Origin: Bog-756 sp050011635
Lineage (GTDB): Bacteria > Actinomycetota > Acidimicrobiia > Acidimicrobiales > RAAP-2
DNA length: 64,000 bases
Direction of reading: 5' to 3'
Assembly: GCA_050011635.1 (NCBI GenBank)
Contig: JBEKIU010000002.1
Coordinates: forward strand, 6,251 to 70,250
The notes under the pieces are model-generated. The model was given only the letters and a program-made list of their open reading frames with translations. It made no database searches and was not told the origin of the DNA. A program made the position numbers and the translations under genes. Positions 51,476 to 61,100 of the stretch are shown here, in pieces (the stretch's first letter is position 1; each line of letters opens with the position of its first letter).

Positions 51476-51890
51476 AATGCTTCCTTTCTTTCAAGAACTC
51501 GCGTCCGTACAACAAGGGATGAGACTGATGGCGACGGAGCGACGTCCGAGTCCACGTACCCTTCGGCCGGCCCGGGAAAACCCGGTCGGATCATTCGCCG
51601 GGCCACCGATCGGCCATCGAGCACATCTGCCCACAGCCGATGAGCTGATCCGCCGACCGTATCGGCCACCCGCCCAACGTCCCGCACCCGAACAGGGTCG
51701 AGGCTTGCCGGCGACCGGCCACCCACAGTTGAGCATCGTTTTCTAAACGGATCACTTGAAACGGCTAAGAACGCGGTAAGTCTCTGGGCCTGATCCACGG
51801 TGCCCTCGCCGCGAGATGCGATGCGTCAACCATCCGACCGACCGTGCTCGCCGGTCGGGTCGACCGCGACGTCGGACCAGGTTCAGATCA
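51476..51890. other. Gap without a supported gene
   Basis: 415 bp between two minus-strand genes. Open frames here have no ribosome site or family resemblance. AT-richer stretches near 51740-51780 may hold the promoter of the small gene. Confidence 0.35.
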
Positions 51891-52304
51891 TCACGGGGTT
51901 TCGACCCGGATGGTTGCTTCGCTCCAGAACGCACGCAAGCGTCGGATCAGCCCCTCATCGGTGAAGACCGCCTGGTCGATGATCTCGACCACTCCGATCC
52001 GTTCGCCGCGGGGTATGCGCAGCTCAAAAGCCCACGCGGCCTCGAGTCCACAGACCAAGGGCCCTTGGACCATGCGCACCTTGCGTCCGACGGCTCGAGG
52101 GGTGCCATCGTGAATCTCGTCCCAAAAGGCGGTCAGGCCATCACGGCCCGTCCGTGGCGGCGATCCGGCAGGGTCTTCGACCTGGCCGTCTTCGGTGAAC
52201 AGTGCCAGCCAGCCGTCTCTGTCACCGGTGTTGAAGGTCGCCTGGTACCGCTCGATCGTGGCCCGAATCAGACCGTCAGCGGAAGAGGCCGGCGATCTGA
52301 TCAT
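51891..52304 (-). CDS. SnoaL-like (NTF2-fold) protein
   Basis: 137-aa small alpha+beta barrel protein. Seen: IRATIERYQATFNTGDRDGW and LFTEDGQVEDPAGSPPRTGR, the SnoaL/NTF2-like opening, and FELRIPRGERIGVVEIIDQA. Such proteins can be isomerases or hydratases in ketosteroid/polyketide chemistry; no substrate can be named. Overlaps the next gene by four bases (ATGA), so the two SnoaL-like proteins are co-translated and may form a heterodimer. Confidence 0.75.
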   Translation of the reverse strand: MIRSPASSADGLIRATIERYQATFNTGDRDGWLALFTEDGQVEDPAGSPPRTGRDGLTAFWDEIHDGTPRAVGRKVRMVQGPLVCGLEAAWAFELRIPRGERIGVVEIIDQAVFTDEGLIRRLRAFWSEATIRVETP

Positions 52305-52798
52305 CCGTGACCCGCACGCGAGGGTGGGGTGGCGTCGCGGTCCGGAGGATCGGGCGGAGCGTTCATCGGCCCCGTCGGCTTCCACCCGCTTTCTGAGATG
52401 ACCTCCAGGACCTGCTGCATGTTGAAGACGTCGTACTCGTAGTCGAACTTGCCATCACCCGCGTAGCGCAACACGGAGATGCCGGCGACGCGGTACGACG
52501 ATCCGTCTGCTCGACGTCCGGGCAGCTGGTTCCACCACATGCTGACGACCCGGTCCCCGTCGGCCATGGTCCACTCCTCGGGGAAACGCCAGTCATCCAG
52601 CCCGGCCATGCTGTCCCCCATGAACTGCGTGATCGCCGCCAGACCCTCGAACCGGCCCCAGGCCGAATCGATGTAGACGGCGTTGTCGGTGAAGTAGGCA
52701 GCCAGCGCCGACCAGGGGAGCTCGCCCCCCTCGATCCGGTCCCGGGTGGCCACCATCTGGCGGTAGGTCGCCAGCGCTTCTGCTGTTCTGTCAGTCAC
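52301..52798 (-). CDS. SnoaL-like (NTF2-fold) protein
   Basis: 165-aa NTF2-fold protein. Seen: LAAYFTDNAVYIDSAWGRFE, then MGDSMAGLDDWRFPEEWTMA and VISESGWKPTGPMNAPPDP. A proline-rich C-terminal tail is present. First gene of a two-gene operon with the SnoaL-like protein at 51891. Possible small-molecule isomerase, hydratase or binding protein; not assigned. Confidence 0.75.
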   Translation of the reverse strand: MTDRTAEALATYRQMVATRDRIEGGELPWSALAAYFTDNAVYIDSAWGRFEGLAAITQFMGDSMAGLDDWRFPEEWTMADGDRVVSMWWNQLPGRRADGSSYRVAGISVLRYAGDGKFDYEYDVFNMQQVLEVISESGWKPTGPMNAPPDPPDRDATPPSRAGHG

Positions 52799-52870
52799 GG
52801 GGTGAGGTTACCTTTCCCGCCGCCCGGGTCGCCTGGCCGGGAAACTCGATCGACGAGCCAGTGTCGAAAA

Positions 52871-54295
52871 TCACCGGCCGGACCGGGAATCGCCGACGTG
52901 GGTGGGAGCTTCCGTCTCGTCCCCGGGCCCCGGGCCAGCCGGCGGCTCGCCACGTGGACGACCCTTGGTCCACTGGAGCGCGACCTCGTAGACCGCGACG
53001 AGTGCGCCGATGATCAGGAAGCTCCACCAGGAGATGCTGATGATGAGCAGGAGGATCCCGGCCACGACGGCCCCGACCAGCTGGAGGCCGTCCGCATGGG
53101 TCCTCACCCAGGCTGCCGACCGCGCTCGCCGCTCGCCGCTCATGACCTCGATGCCCCGACGCCAGGTCCGCGCCACGAAGCGTCGAAGGGCAACGGCCCA
53201 TCGGTACGGCCCGGCCAACAGGGCCACCACCAAGAGGACCAGAGCGACGGCGAGGAGCCAGGCGGTGAGCAGGAAGAATCCGTGCAGCAGCTCCCCAAGG
53301 ACCGTCTGGGCCACGTGGGGGTTGTTGGCCCCGTTGGCCAGCGCACTCTGTTCATGAATGACGACGCGCCGCACGACGATGAGGAGGAGCGAGCTACCGA
53401 CGAGCAACTGGACGAGAGTCCGGCGACGGGAAACGGAGAGCCAGAAGGTGAACGCAATCAGTAGCAGGGTGAGCAGGGGGAGGAGGATGGTCAGTCGGTC
53501 GAAGGCTCTCACCCCACGCTGGGCAACACCAAGATTGGTCGACCGCACCAGCGTGATCTGGCCGTAGTTGGACGGCAACTTCACGCCGAGCGCCTTCGAC
53601 AGCTTGTCGATCGCTTCTTTGGGGGGCTCGGCCGAAGTGATGGCCGGCAGAGACACCTTCTTACCGGTGAGATTGGTGGCCAGCCCGGATACCGACCCCA
53701 GGGCCCGGTTGATGATCGGGACGGTGTTGAGAACGATGTAGCCGTTCGCCGTGGAGATCGTCGAGGTCTTCTTGCCCCGCAACACGGCGACGACCGTCTC
53801 GTGGGTCGAGGTCAGTGTCCCGGTCCAGATGGCCTGGAACCTCTCGGAACCGAGAACCTTTGCCAGTTGGCCTGAGACGTAACCCTCGGTGGCGCTCGTG
53901 ATCGGCCCGGCGGCAAAGCCGACCTTGGGCGGTAGGGCATCTCGTAGGCGGGTTTGGAGGTGGAGCTGGGTGAACAGCTGGTCTGTCGCCCGGGTGGCAA
54001 CGGCGGTGTCCACGCCCGGGTACTGGAAGACCGGGCCGACCGTGCCCACGAACGTGTCGGTGTTGAGCACGGTCCGGTGTGCCCACACGACAGTGGTGGA
54101 CAGCACGACCAGAAGGCAGGAAAGGGCAACAAGGACGCCGACGACGGCTCGACGGAATCGCCGTCTCCGCGGGGCCTTCAGCTTTTCGACCTCTTGGACC
54201 AGCGCGTCGCGCTCCGCCTGGAGGCGTCGGACCTCCTCGGCCGTGTCGGCACCTCCGGCCGGGTCGGGCTCAGAACTGCGATGGGTGTCGCTCAT
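52871..54295 (-). CDS. Multi-pass membrane protein of unknown function (paralogue of 28968-30173)
   Basis: 474 aa. A short predicted coiled coil (RRLQAERDALVQEVEKLK) precedes one TM helix. Then comes an extracytoplasmic region with LNTDTFVGTVGPVFQYPG and RLRDALPPKVGFAAGPITSA, then four or five TM helices. It shares LNTDT, DALPPK.GF and overall topology with the 28968 protein, so the two are paralogues, but it has the extra coiled coil. Function unknown. Confidence 0.75.
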   Translation of the reverse strand: MSDTHRSSEPDPAGGADTAEEVRRLQAERDALVQEVEKLKAPRRRRFRRAVVGVLVALSCLLVVLSTTVVWAHRTVLNTDTFVGTVGPVFQYPGVDTAVATRATDQLFTQLHLQTRLRDALPPKVGFAAGPITSATEGYVSGQLAKVLGSERFQAIWTGTLTSTHETVVAVLRGKKTSTISTANGYIVLNTVPIINRALGSVSGLATNLTGKKVSLPAITSAEPPKEAIDKLSKALGVKLPSNYGQITLVRSTNLGVAQRGVRAFDRLTILLPLLTLLLIAFTFWLSVSRRRTLVQLLVGSSLLLIVVRRVVIHEQSALANGANNPHVAQTVLGELLHGFFLLTAWLLAVALVLLVVALLAGPYRWAVALRRFVARTWRRGIEVMSGERRARSAAWVRTHADGLQLVGAVVAGILLLIISISWWSFLIIGALVAVYEVALQWTKGRPRGEPPAGPGPGDETEAPTHVGDSRSGR

Positions 54296-54449
54296 CTGTT
54301 CCCGACCCTACGCCAGGTGGAGTCGGCGCGGTGGAACGCCGATCCCGACCCTTGTGGCCGACAAACGGGCGCTCTGACGACGGGGTTGGGGACGCAGGTC
54401 GGCTGACCTAGCCTTCGTGTCTGTCCGAGCCAAGGAAGGATTCGACGCC

Positions 54450-55487
54450 GTGCACATCCCGCTTCCGTTTCACGAGACGACGACGACGTCGGCCGTGTCC
54501 ACCGGCGAGCTGCCCACCCTCGAGGTGGTCGAGTCGCTCCTCACCGAGGTCTACGACCTCTATCGTCCACTGGACGAGGGCGCCGTCGCCGACTACATTC
54601 CGGCGCTGGCGAACGCCGATCCATCCCTTCTCGGGGTGAGCATCGTCGGGGTGGGGGGTCGGAGCGTGTCGGTCGGGGACGCTGCGCACCTGTTCTCGTT
54701 GCAGAGCATCTCCAAGGCGTTCGTCTTCGCCCTGGTGTGCGACGCCATCGGTCACGAGGAGGCCCACCGGCTGCTCGGAGTGAACGCCACCGGACTGGCA
54801 TTCAATTCGGTGATGGCCATCGAGTTGAACGACGAGCGCACGATGAATCCGATGGTCAACGCCGGCGCCATGGCCACCACCAGTCTGGTGCCCGGAGCCA
54901 CCAGCGAGGACCGGTGGGAGTTCATCCGCGAGGGGCTGTCGCGCTTCGCCGGCCGCCAGCTCGAACTGGATCAGGGGGTCTACGCGTCGGAGTCCACCAC
55001 CAACCTGCGGAACCAGGGCATCGCCCACCTGCTCCAGAGCTACGGCCGTCTCTATGCCGACCCCGACGAGACCACCGACATCTACACCCGCCAGTGTTCG
55101 CTCCTGGTCAGTGCAGCCGACCTGGCGGTGATGGGGGCGACGCTGGCCGGTGGGGGAGTGAACCCGACGACCGGGCGACAGGTCGTCGAGGCGTTCAATT
55201 GCAAGCACGTCCTCGCGGCCATGGCCACGGCCGGCCTGTACGAGCACTCCGGCGACTGGCTCTACGAGGTCGGCCTCCCCGGGAAGAGCGGTGTCAGTGG
55301 CGGTATCGTGACCATCTCGCCCGGCAAGGGAGGCCTCGGGACGTTCTCGCCCCCACTCGACGAGGCGGGAAACAGCGTCCGGGGACAGCGGGCGACCCGC
55401 TACATCTCCGAGAAGCTCGGGCTCAACATCTTCGCCTCCAAGCCGGTCGGGGCCGCTCTCGCTACCGCCTCGGGCGCTGGCCGATGA
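54450..55487 (+). CDS. glsA: Glutaminase A
   Basis: 345-aa beta-lactamase-fold glutaminase that hydrolyses glutamine to glutamate and ammonia. Seen: SLQSISKAF with the SxxK nucleophile, MNPMVNAGAMATTSL, and GLPGKSGVSGGIVTISPG. The GTG at 54450 is chosen because AAGGAAGGA lies 9 nt before it; an earlier GTG at 54417 lacks a ribosome site. Convergent with, and overlapping by 26 bp, the Anbu-type protease gene. Confidence 0.92.
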   Translation: MHIPLPFHETTTTSAVSTGELPTLEVVESLLTEVYDLYRPLDEGAVADYIPALANADPSLLGVSIVGVGGRSVSVGDAAHLFSLQSISKAFVFALVCDAIGHEEAHRLLGVNATGLAFNSVMAIELNDERTMNPMVNAGAMATTSLVPGATSEDRWEFIREGLSRFAGRQLELDQGVYASESTTNLRNQGIAHLLQSYGRLYADPDETTDIYTRQCSLLVSAADLAVMGATLAGGGVNPTTGRQVVEAFNCKHVLAAMATAGLYEHSGDWLYEVGLPGKSGVSGGIVTISPGKGGLGTFSPPLDEAGNSVRGQRATRYISEKLGLNIFASKPVGAALATASGAGR

Positions 55488-56232
55488 CGAGGATGTCGAT
55501 CGTCGGATCGTCCTGTGAGATTCGCCTGATCTCGCTCACGGCCGCGTGCATCTGTCTCTCCCAGGCCTCTCGCAACTTCTCCAGCAGGGGAGAGTCGCTT
55601 TCCATCCGGAACTCGATGGGGGCGAACGAGTCGTTCAGGTAGACACAGCCGTCGTAGGGCGGCCCGACCGAGAGGTTGGCCCGGGTGGTGCTCATCATCG
55701 AGCCGAGGGCAATCGAGGTGGCGGTGTCGATGTCGACCCTGGCCTGGACGGCCATCTCCAGCATGAATTTTCCGTACTTGCTCTCCCCGATCTGGAGGAA
55801 GGGTCGTTCGTCAGAGGCACGGATGTAGTTCCCCTCGGGGTACACCAGCAGGATGTCGGGAGGCTCGCGGCCGACCTGGCCCCCGAGGATGAAGGTGGCG
55901 GTGCCGTCGGCGCCCACCTCGGCCAGGGCCTCATGGTGCCGCGCCGCCACCTCGCGGCTCAGGCGCCCCAGGTACAGGGCTGCTTCGAACAGATGGTTGA
56001 CGGTGGCCAGGCTCTCGTCGCCATCGGCTTCGAGGTCCCGTTTGATCCGGTCGAGCACCTCCTGGGTGGTAGCCAGGCTTCCCGCCGACTCGATCACAAA
56101 GACTTTCTCAGGGGTGGGTTGGATCAGGTGCAGCTTCCGGTAGGAGCTGACATTGTCCACGCCCGCATTGGTCCGGGTATCAGCCAGGAAGACCAGCCCC
56201 TCGTGGAGGCGCAAGGCCAAGCAGTAGGTCAT
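55462..56232 (-). CDS. Proteasome-type protease (Anbu/BPH-like)
   Basis: 256-aa Ntn-hydrolase resembling Anbu (bacterial proteasome homologue): N-terminal MTYCLALRL whose Thr2 would be the nucleophile after Met removal, VFLADTRTNAGVDNVSSYRK, VESAGSLATTQEV-like core and YDGCVYLNDSFAPIEFR. Anbu genes usually sit with an alpha-E protein, a transglutaminase and an ATP-grasp; none of these is here. Convergent with, and overlapping 26 bp of, glutaminase. Confidence 0.85.
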   Translation of the reverse strand: MTYCLALRLHEGLVFLADTRTNAGVDNVSSYRKLHLIQPTPEKVFVIESAGSLATTQEVLDRIKRDLEADGDESLATVNHLFEAALYLGRLSREVAARHHEALAEVGADGTATFILGGQVGREPPDILLVYPEGNYIRASDERPFLQIGESKYGKFMLEMAVQARVDIDTATSIALGSMMSTTRANLSVGPPYDGCVYLNDSFAPIEFRMESDSPLLEKLREAWERQMHAAVSEIRRISQDDPTIDILVIGQRPRR

Positions 56233-56322
56233 GGTGCCTTCAGTTTCGCACGTGGACCGGCTGCGGGCGGGAGCCCCAGAGGCGGCTCAACGGAATTCAG
56301 ACCCGGGCTCCGCCGGCAGGCG

Positions 56323-56358
56323 CGAGACGACCCCCGGCATCCACCGAGGGCCGTCTCG
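56323..56358 (-). terminator. Terminator hairpin after the secreted-protein gene
   Basis: Arms CGAGACGACCC (56323-56333) and GGGCCGTCTCG (56348-56358), 10 of 11 pairs, 14-nt loop, 25 bp beyond the stop at 56383. No T-tract, as usual in GC-rich actinobacteria. Confidence 0.55.
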
Positions 56359-56382
56359 CATTGCCGATTCGTTCGTACCGGA

Positions 56383-56865
56383 TCAGATGGTGAACGCCGT
56401 GCCCTTCACGAAGGAGATGACATGGGCCGTAGTGGAGCAGATTTCAGCACTGACCGTGTTGCCGACCTTGATCGACGAGGCCTTCCCCGTGTCCTTCGTC
56501 ACCTTTCCGGAGGCCACATACTCGGTCGAGCCTTTCGCACATTTGGTACCACCCACCTTGACGGTCATGGTCGCAGAGGTAGTGCCCTTGCTCGCCCAGT
56601 TGAACACCACCTTCTGAGCGCCCTTGGGGACGAGGTCCGCGGCGTTGAGAGAACCTGAGCCGCCGGTGTTGGCGGTGTCGCCGCATTTTGTCAAGGTCAG
56701 AAGCGCTTTGCCGCCACTGATCTTCAGTGAGATCCCGGTGCAGGTCGTCGATCCGGCAGGAGTTGCGGCTGAGGCCGCACCGGGAAATGCCATCACACCC
56801 AGCGACGCCGGAACCAGTAGTGCACCGGCTACCAACATGCTCACCTTTGTCCAACGATGTCTCAT
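56383..56865 (-). CDS. Small secreted protein of unknown function
   Basis: 160-aa protein with a clear signal peptide (MLVAGALLVPASLGVMAF, probable cleavage after GAASAA) and a Thr/Ser/Lys-rich mature part with four Cys (TTCTG, TKCGD, GTKC and AEIC), suggesting disulfides in a secreted domain. No lipobox. No recognised family. Monocistronic, with a terminator just downstream. Confidence 0.7.
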   Translation of the reverse strand: MRHRWTKVSMLVAGALLVPASLGVMAFPGAASAATPAGSTTCTGISLKISGGKALLTLTKCGDTANTGGSGSLNAADLVPKGAQKVVFNWASKGTTSATMTVKVGGTKCAKGSTEYVASGKVTKDTGKASSIKVGNTVSAEICSTTAHVISFVKGTAFTI

Positions 56866-57061
56866 TCAATGTCCCCCTTGGGATGTCGCCGGTGAGACGG
56901 TCCGCCCCCCGGATTGTCGTTTGCCACGGTGATCGTACACGCGTTTCGCTGACCTCGTAATGGTCCTCTTGCCACACAGAATCGTTGTTCTTGGTACTGC
57001 AACGCGTTCTACTGACCACCCGCCACCGGTGGCAGCGTTGGGTCCTCGCTGCGCAACTCGG

Positions 57062-57943
57062 TCAGGCGATGCCGGTGAGCTCTTCGCTCACCGCCCAGAG
57101 ACGGCGGGCCGCCGCTGTGTCCAGAGCCGCTTCGGCCGGCTCCTTGGTCCGGCAGTCGACGAAGTACCGTCCGGTGACGCCCGTCGCCTCAGGCGACGCA
57201 GCCAACCACACTGCCGTCCGTGCCCCCTTCTCCGGGCTGCGGGCAAAGGGCCGGCCGATCATGATGGCGACTCGGAGCCCGGTGGTGTCCCCGCTCATGG
57301 CGAAGCCGCTGGCAACGAACCCGGGGTGAAGTGCATTGACGGTGATCCCGAGGTCGGCCGTGCGGCTGGCGAGCTCGAACGTGAAGTAGAGGTTCATCAA
57401 CTTGGTCGCGCTGTAGACGGACGATCCCCGGTATGGCCTGGCGGTCCATTGCAGATCGTCGAAGTCGAGACCACCGCGGGCTTGGGTGTGACCCCACGAG
57501 GAGACCACGACCACGCGGGCAGGTGCGCTTTGTCGCAGCCGGTCGAGCAGGAGTGAGCTCAGAAGGAAGTGCCCGAGGTGGTTGGCCTGGAACTGCATCT
57601 CGAACCCGTCTTCGCTGACTTCCCGCCGCGACAGCACGCCACCGGCATTGAGGTCGAGGACGTGGATCTCCTCCAGGTGATCGAGCAGCGCCGTGGCGCA
57701 GGTGCGCACCGAATCCAGGCTGGCGAGATTCAGGGGAATGCAGCCGACGGCATCGTTGTCACTCGCCCGCTTGATGTCGTGTACGGCCTGTTCACCCCGT
57801 CCGGCGTCTCGGGACGTGATCACCACTCGTGCGCCGAGCCGTGCCAGTGCCGTGGCTGTCGCCTTGCCGATACCGCTGTTACCTCCGGTGATGACGGCGT
57901 TGCGGCCTGTCATATCACCGAGATTGGAGCAGTTGCCCGCCAT
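57062..57943 (-). CDS. Short-chain dehydrogenase (retinol-dehydrogenase-like)
   Basis: 293-aa SDR. Seen: TGGNSGIG, LDLNAGG (Leu replacing the first Asn of NNAG), VVSSWGH, active-site YSATK, and a long C-terminal LWAVSEELTGIA typical of the WWOX/retinol-dehydrogenase-like group. An ATG at 57943 is used; a GTG two codons earlier is possible. Substrate unknown. Monocistronic between a secreted protein and the HD-GYP gene. Confidence 0.85.
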   Translation of the reverse strand: MAGNCSNLGDMTGRNAVITGGNSGIGKATATALARLGARVVITSRDAGRGEQAVHDIKRASDNDAVGCIPLNLASLDSVRTCATALLDHLEEIHVLDLNAGGVLSRREVSEDGFEMQFQANHLGHFLLSSLLLDRLRQSAPARVVVVSSWGHTQARGGLDFDDLQWTARPYRGSSVYSATKLMNLYFTFELASRTADLGITVNALHPGFVASGFAMSGDTTGLRVAIMIGRPFARSPEKGARTAVWLAASPEATGVTGRYFVDCRTKEPAEAALDTAAARRLWAVSEELTGIA

Positions 57944-58092
57944 GGACACGAGAGTAGTTGTCTACGTTGCGCCTCGTACGGGGCGCGGCCGGTAGCGACA
58001 GGTCCGGGGGTGTGTGCCCGGATGGTCAGCTCCCCAAGGTGCCCGGTATCGCGAACCTGTCAGTATGAACGAAAGGGTGGAAGGTCAGCGTG

Positions 58093-58136
58093 CTCTCAGC
58101 GGAACGTGGAGGTACGGACAACCTCCCCGCTGAGAG
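58093..58136 (-). terminator. Long bulged hairpin downstream of the HD-GYP/FN3 gene
   Basis: Outer arms CTCTCAGCGG (58093-58102) and CCGCTGAGAG (58127-58136), inner arms GGAGGT and ACCTCC (58108-58126), with a 5-nt bulge on one side and a 7-nt loop: 16 paired bases. It lies 25 bp beyond the HD-GYP gene stop. Probably its terminator; a short structured RNA is the alternative. Confidence 0.45.
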
Positions 58137-58161
58137 GTTCCAGTCCTCGTCCGGGTCGGGA

Positions 58162-61100
58162 TCAGGGTAGCGGCGTGATGAATCCCGAAATGACGGTGGA
58201 GCTGGTCCCGACGTCGTTGGTCGCCGACACGCCCAACACGTAGACGTCCCCGACGGTCAGACCGGTCACAGTGCAGGTGAGCGGTCCGGTCGTCCAGATG
58301 CAGGTCTGACCCCCATTGGCCGGCGTGGTCACGTCACCGGCGACCACCGTGTAGGAAGTGACGGGTGCACCGCCATCGGAGAGGGGCGGGATCCAGGTGA
58401 TCAACGCACTGGCAATTCCTGGCGTGGCCAGGGAGATGGTGGGTGGATCGGGGGCCGTGCCCGGAACGATCGCGTTCGACATGGTGGACGCGGCCCCTTG
58501 GCCCACCGCGTTCACGGCAGAAGCGGTGAAGGAGTAGGTGTCGCCGTCGGTCAGACCGGTCACCGTGCAGGTGAGCGGCCCCGTCGTCCAGCTGCAGGTC
58601 TCGCCACCGTTGGCCGGCGTGGTCGAGTCGCTGGCCACCACGGTGTAGCCGGTCACCGGTGACCCGCCGTCCGAGGCGGGAGCCGTCCAGGTGACGGTGG
58701 CACTGACATCCGCGGCTGTGGCCGACACGCCCGAAGGTGCGTCGGGGACGGTGACGGGGGTGACCGAGTTGGAGCTCGGTGAGCTGGGACCGAGCCCGAC
58801 GCTGTTGGCCGCCCAGACGGTGAAGGTGTAGGTGTCGCCGTTGGTCAGACCGGTCACCGTGCAGGTGAGCGGCCCCGTCGTCCAGCTGCAGGTCTCGCCA
58901 CCGTTGGCCGGCGTGGTCGAGTCACTGGCCACCACCGTGTAGCCGGTCACCGGTGATCCGCCGTCCGAGGTGGGAGCCGTCCAGGTGACGGTGGCATCGG
59001 CGTTCCCGGCGGTGGCTGAGACACCCGACGATGCCCCGGGGACGGTGGCGGGAGTCACGGTGTTGGAGAAGCCGGTGGTGGCCCCGAGCCCGACCCCGTT
59101 GATGGCGGTGATGGTGAAGGAGAAGGCGCCACCGTTGGCAAGTCCGCCGACCACGTCGGTCGTCACGTCGCCCACGGTGGTCACGGCCTCGGCCACCAGG
59201 CCGGTGTAGGTGGTGATCCGGTAGCCGGTCACCGGTGATCCGCCGTCCGAGGTGGGAGCCGTCCAGCTGACGGTGGCTTCGGCGTTCCCGGCCGTGGCTG
59301 AGACACCCGACGGTGCCCCGGGGACGGTGGCGGGAGTCACGGCGTTGGACCCGGGGGAGCTGGGACCGGGCCCGATGCTGTTGGCCGCCCAGACGGTGAA
59401 GGAGTAAGTGTCGCCGTTGGTCAGACCGGTCACCGTGCAGGTGAGCGGCCCCGTCGTCCAGCTGCAGGTCTCGCCGCCGTTGGCCGGCGTGGCCGAGTCA
59501 CTGGTCACCACCGTGTAGCCGGTCACCGGTGATCCGCCGTCCGAGGCGGGAGCCGTCCAGCTGACGGTGGCATCGGCGTTCCCGGCCGTGGCTGAGACAC
59601 CCGACGGTGCCCCGGGGACGGTGGCGGGAGTCACGGTGTTGGAGAAGCCGGTGGTGGCCCCGAGCCCGACCCCGTTGATGGCGGTGATGGTGAAGGCGTA
59701 GGTGTCACCGTCGGTGAGACCGCCGACCACGTCGGCCGTCACGTCGCCCACGGTGGTCACGGCCTCGGCCACCAGGCCGGTGTAGGTGGTGATCCGGTAG
59801 CCGGTCACCGGTGATCCGCCGTCCGAGGCGGGAGGCGTCCAGCTGACGGTGGCATCGGCGTCCCCGGCTGTGGCCGCCACGGCCGACGGTGGCCCGGGGA
59901 CGGTGGCGGGAGTCACGGCGTTGGACCCGGGCGAGCTGGGACCGGGCCCGATGCTGTTGGCCGCCCACACGTTGAAGGTGTAGGTGTCGCCGTTGGTCAG
60001 ACCGATCACCGTGCAGGTGAGCGGCCCCGTCGTCCAGCTGCAGGTCGCGCCGCCGGTGACCGCCGTGGTCGAGTCACTGGCCACCACCGTGTAGCCGGTC
60101 ACCGGTGACCCGCCGTCCGAGGCGGGAGCCGTCCAGGTGACGGTGGCATCGGCGTTCCCGGCCGTGGCCGTCGCGCCCGGGGGCGCCCCGGGGACGGTGA
60201 GCGGGGTGACCGGGCTGGTGACCGGTGGGCCGGGATCGGCCGGAGGCGGCGGGACGGAAACGGCGACCGGGGGCGGATCGCCGGTGCCGCCGCCTGCCGG
60301 TTCCCCTGAAGGGATGGGCGACGGCTTGGTGGGCCCGCCCCCTTCTGACAGATCCGGGTGATCCGCCAGCTGTGGCGGTCGGTCTGCCGGCGTTGCCGGC
60401 GATTGGGGGCGGGCCGACCGAGCCGGCGAGATTGGGGCCGGGGCCGTGTGCACGGGAGGTTGATGTGCCCCGACGACCAGCGCCAAGCCGACCCCGACCA
60501 CCGCCGCGAATCCCGCGATGGCACTTCCGGCAGCACCGGCGACCTGTCCCAATTGGGGAATTCCGTTGAGCGTGGTGAGCTCTCCGAGCCAGGCCAGCGG
60601 GCCTCCGACCACACGGAGACGCCCGACCGACGCTTCGAGGAACGCACGGACGACCACCGGATCGAACTGGGTCCCGGCACAGGAAGTCAGCTCCTGACGG
60701 GCCATGGCCGGTGTGGCCGACTTTGAATAGGAGCGGGTCGAGGTCATCGCATCGTAGGTATCGGCGACGGCGACGATGCGTCCGCCGAGCGAGATCTCTT
60801 CCCCGGACAGGCCCAGTGGGTAGCCGCTGCCGTCGTACCGTTCGTGATGCTCGGGGACACTGGCGGCCCAGTGTCCGAGCCAGTCGGCCAACGGCGCCAC
60901 CAGCCGCTTCCCCTCGATGGGGTGGCTGAGCAGGATCTGCCACTCGTCTTCGTCGGGCTTGCCCGGCTTGTTCAACACGGACGCCGGAACACTGAGCTTT
61001 CCGATGTCGTGCAGAAGCGAGGCCCAGCGAAGTCGGTCCCGGTCGGCCGAGGGCAGCTTGATCTGTTCGGCGATGAGATCGGTGAGCGCCCGGACCCGTT

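Noticed and set aside
58165..60195. Regular DNA repeats resembling an array
   Set aside because: Units are about 280-295 bp and encode FN3 modules; no short repeats with unique spacers, so not CRISPR.
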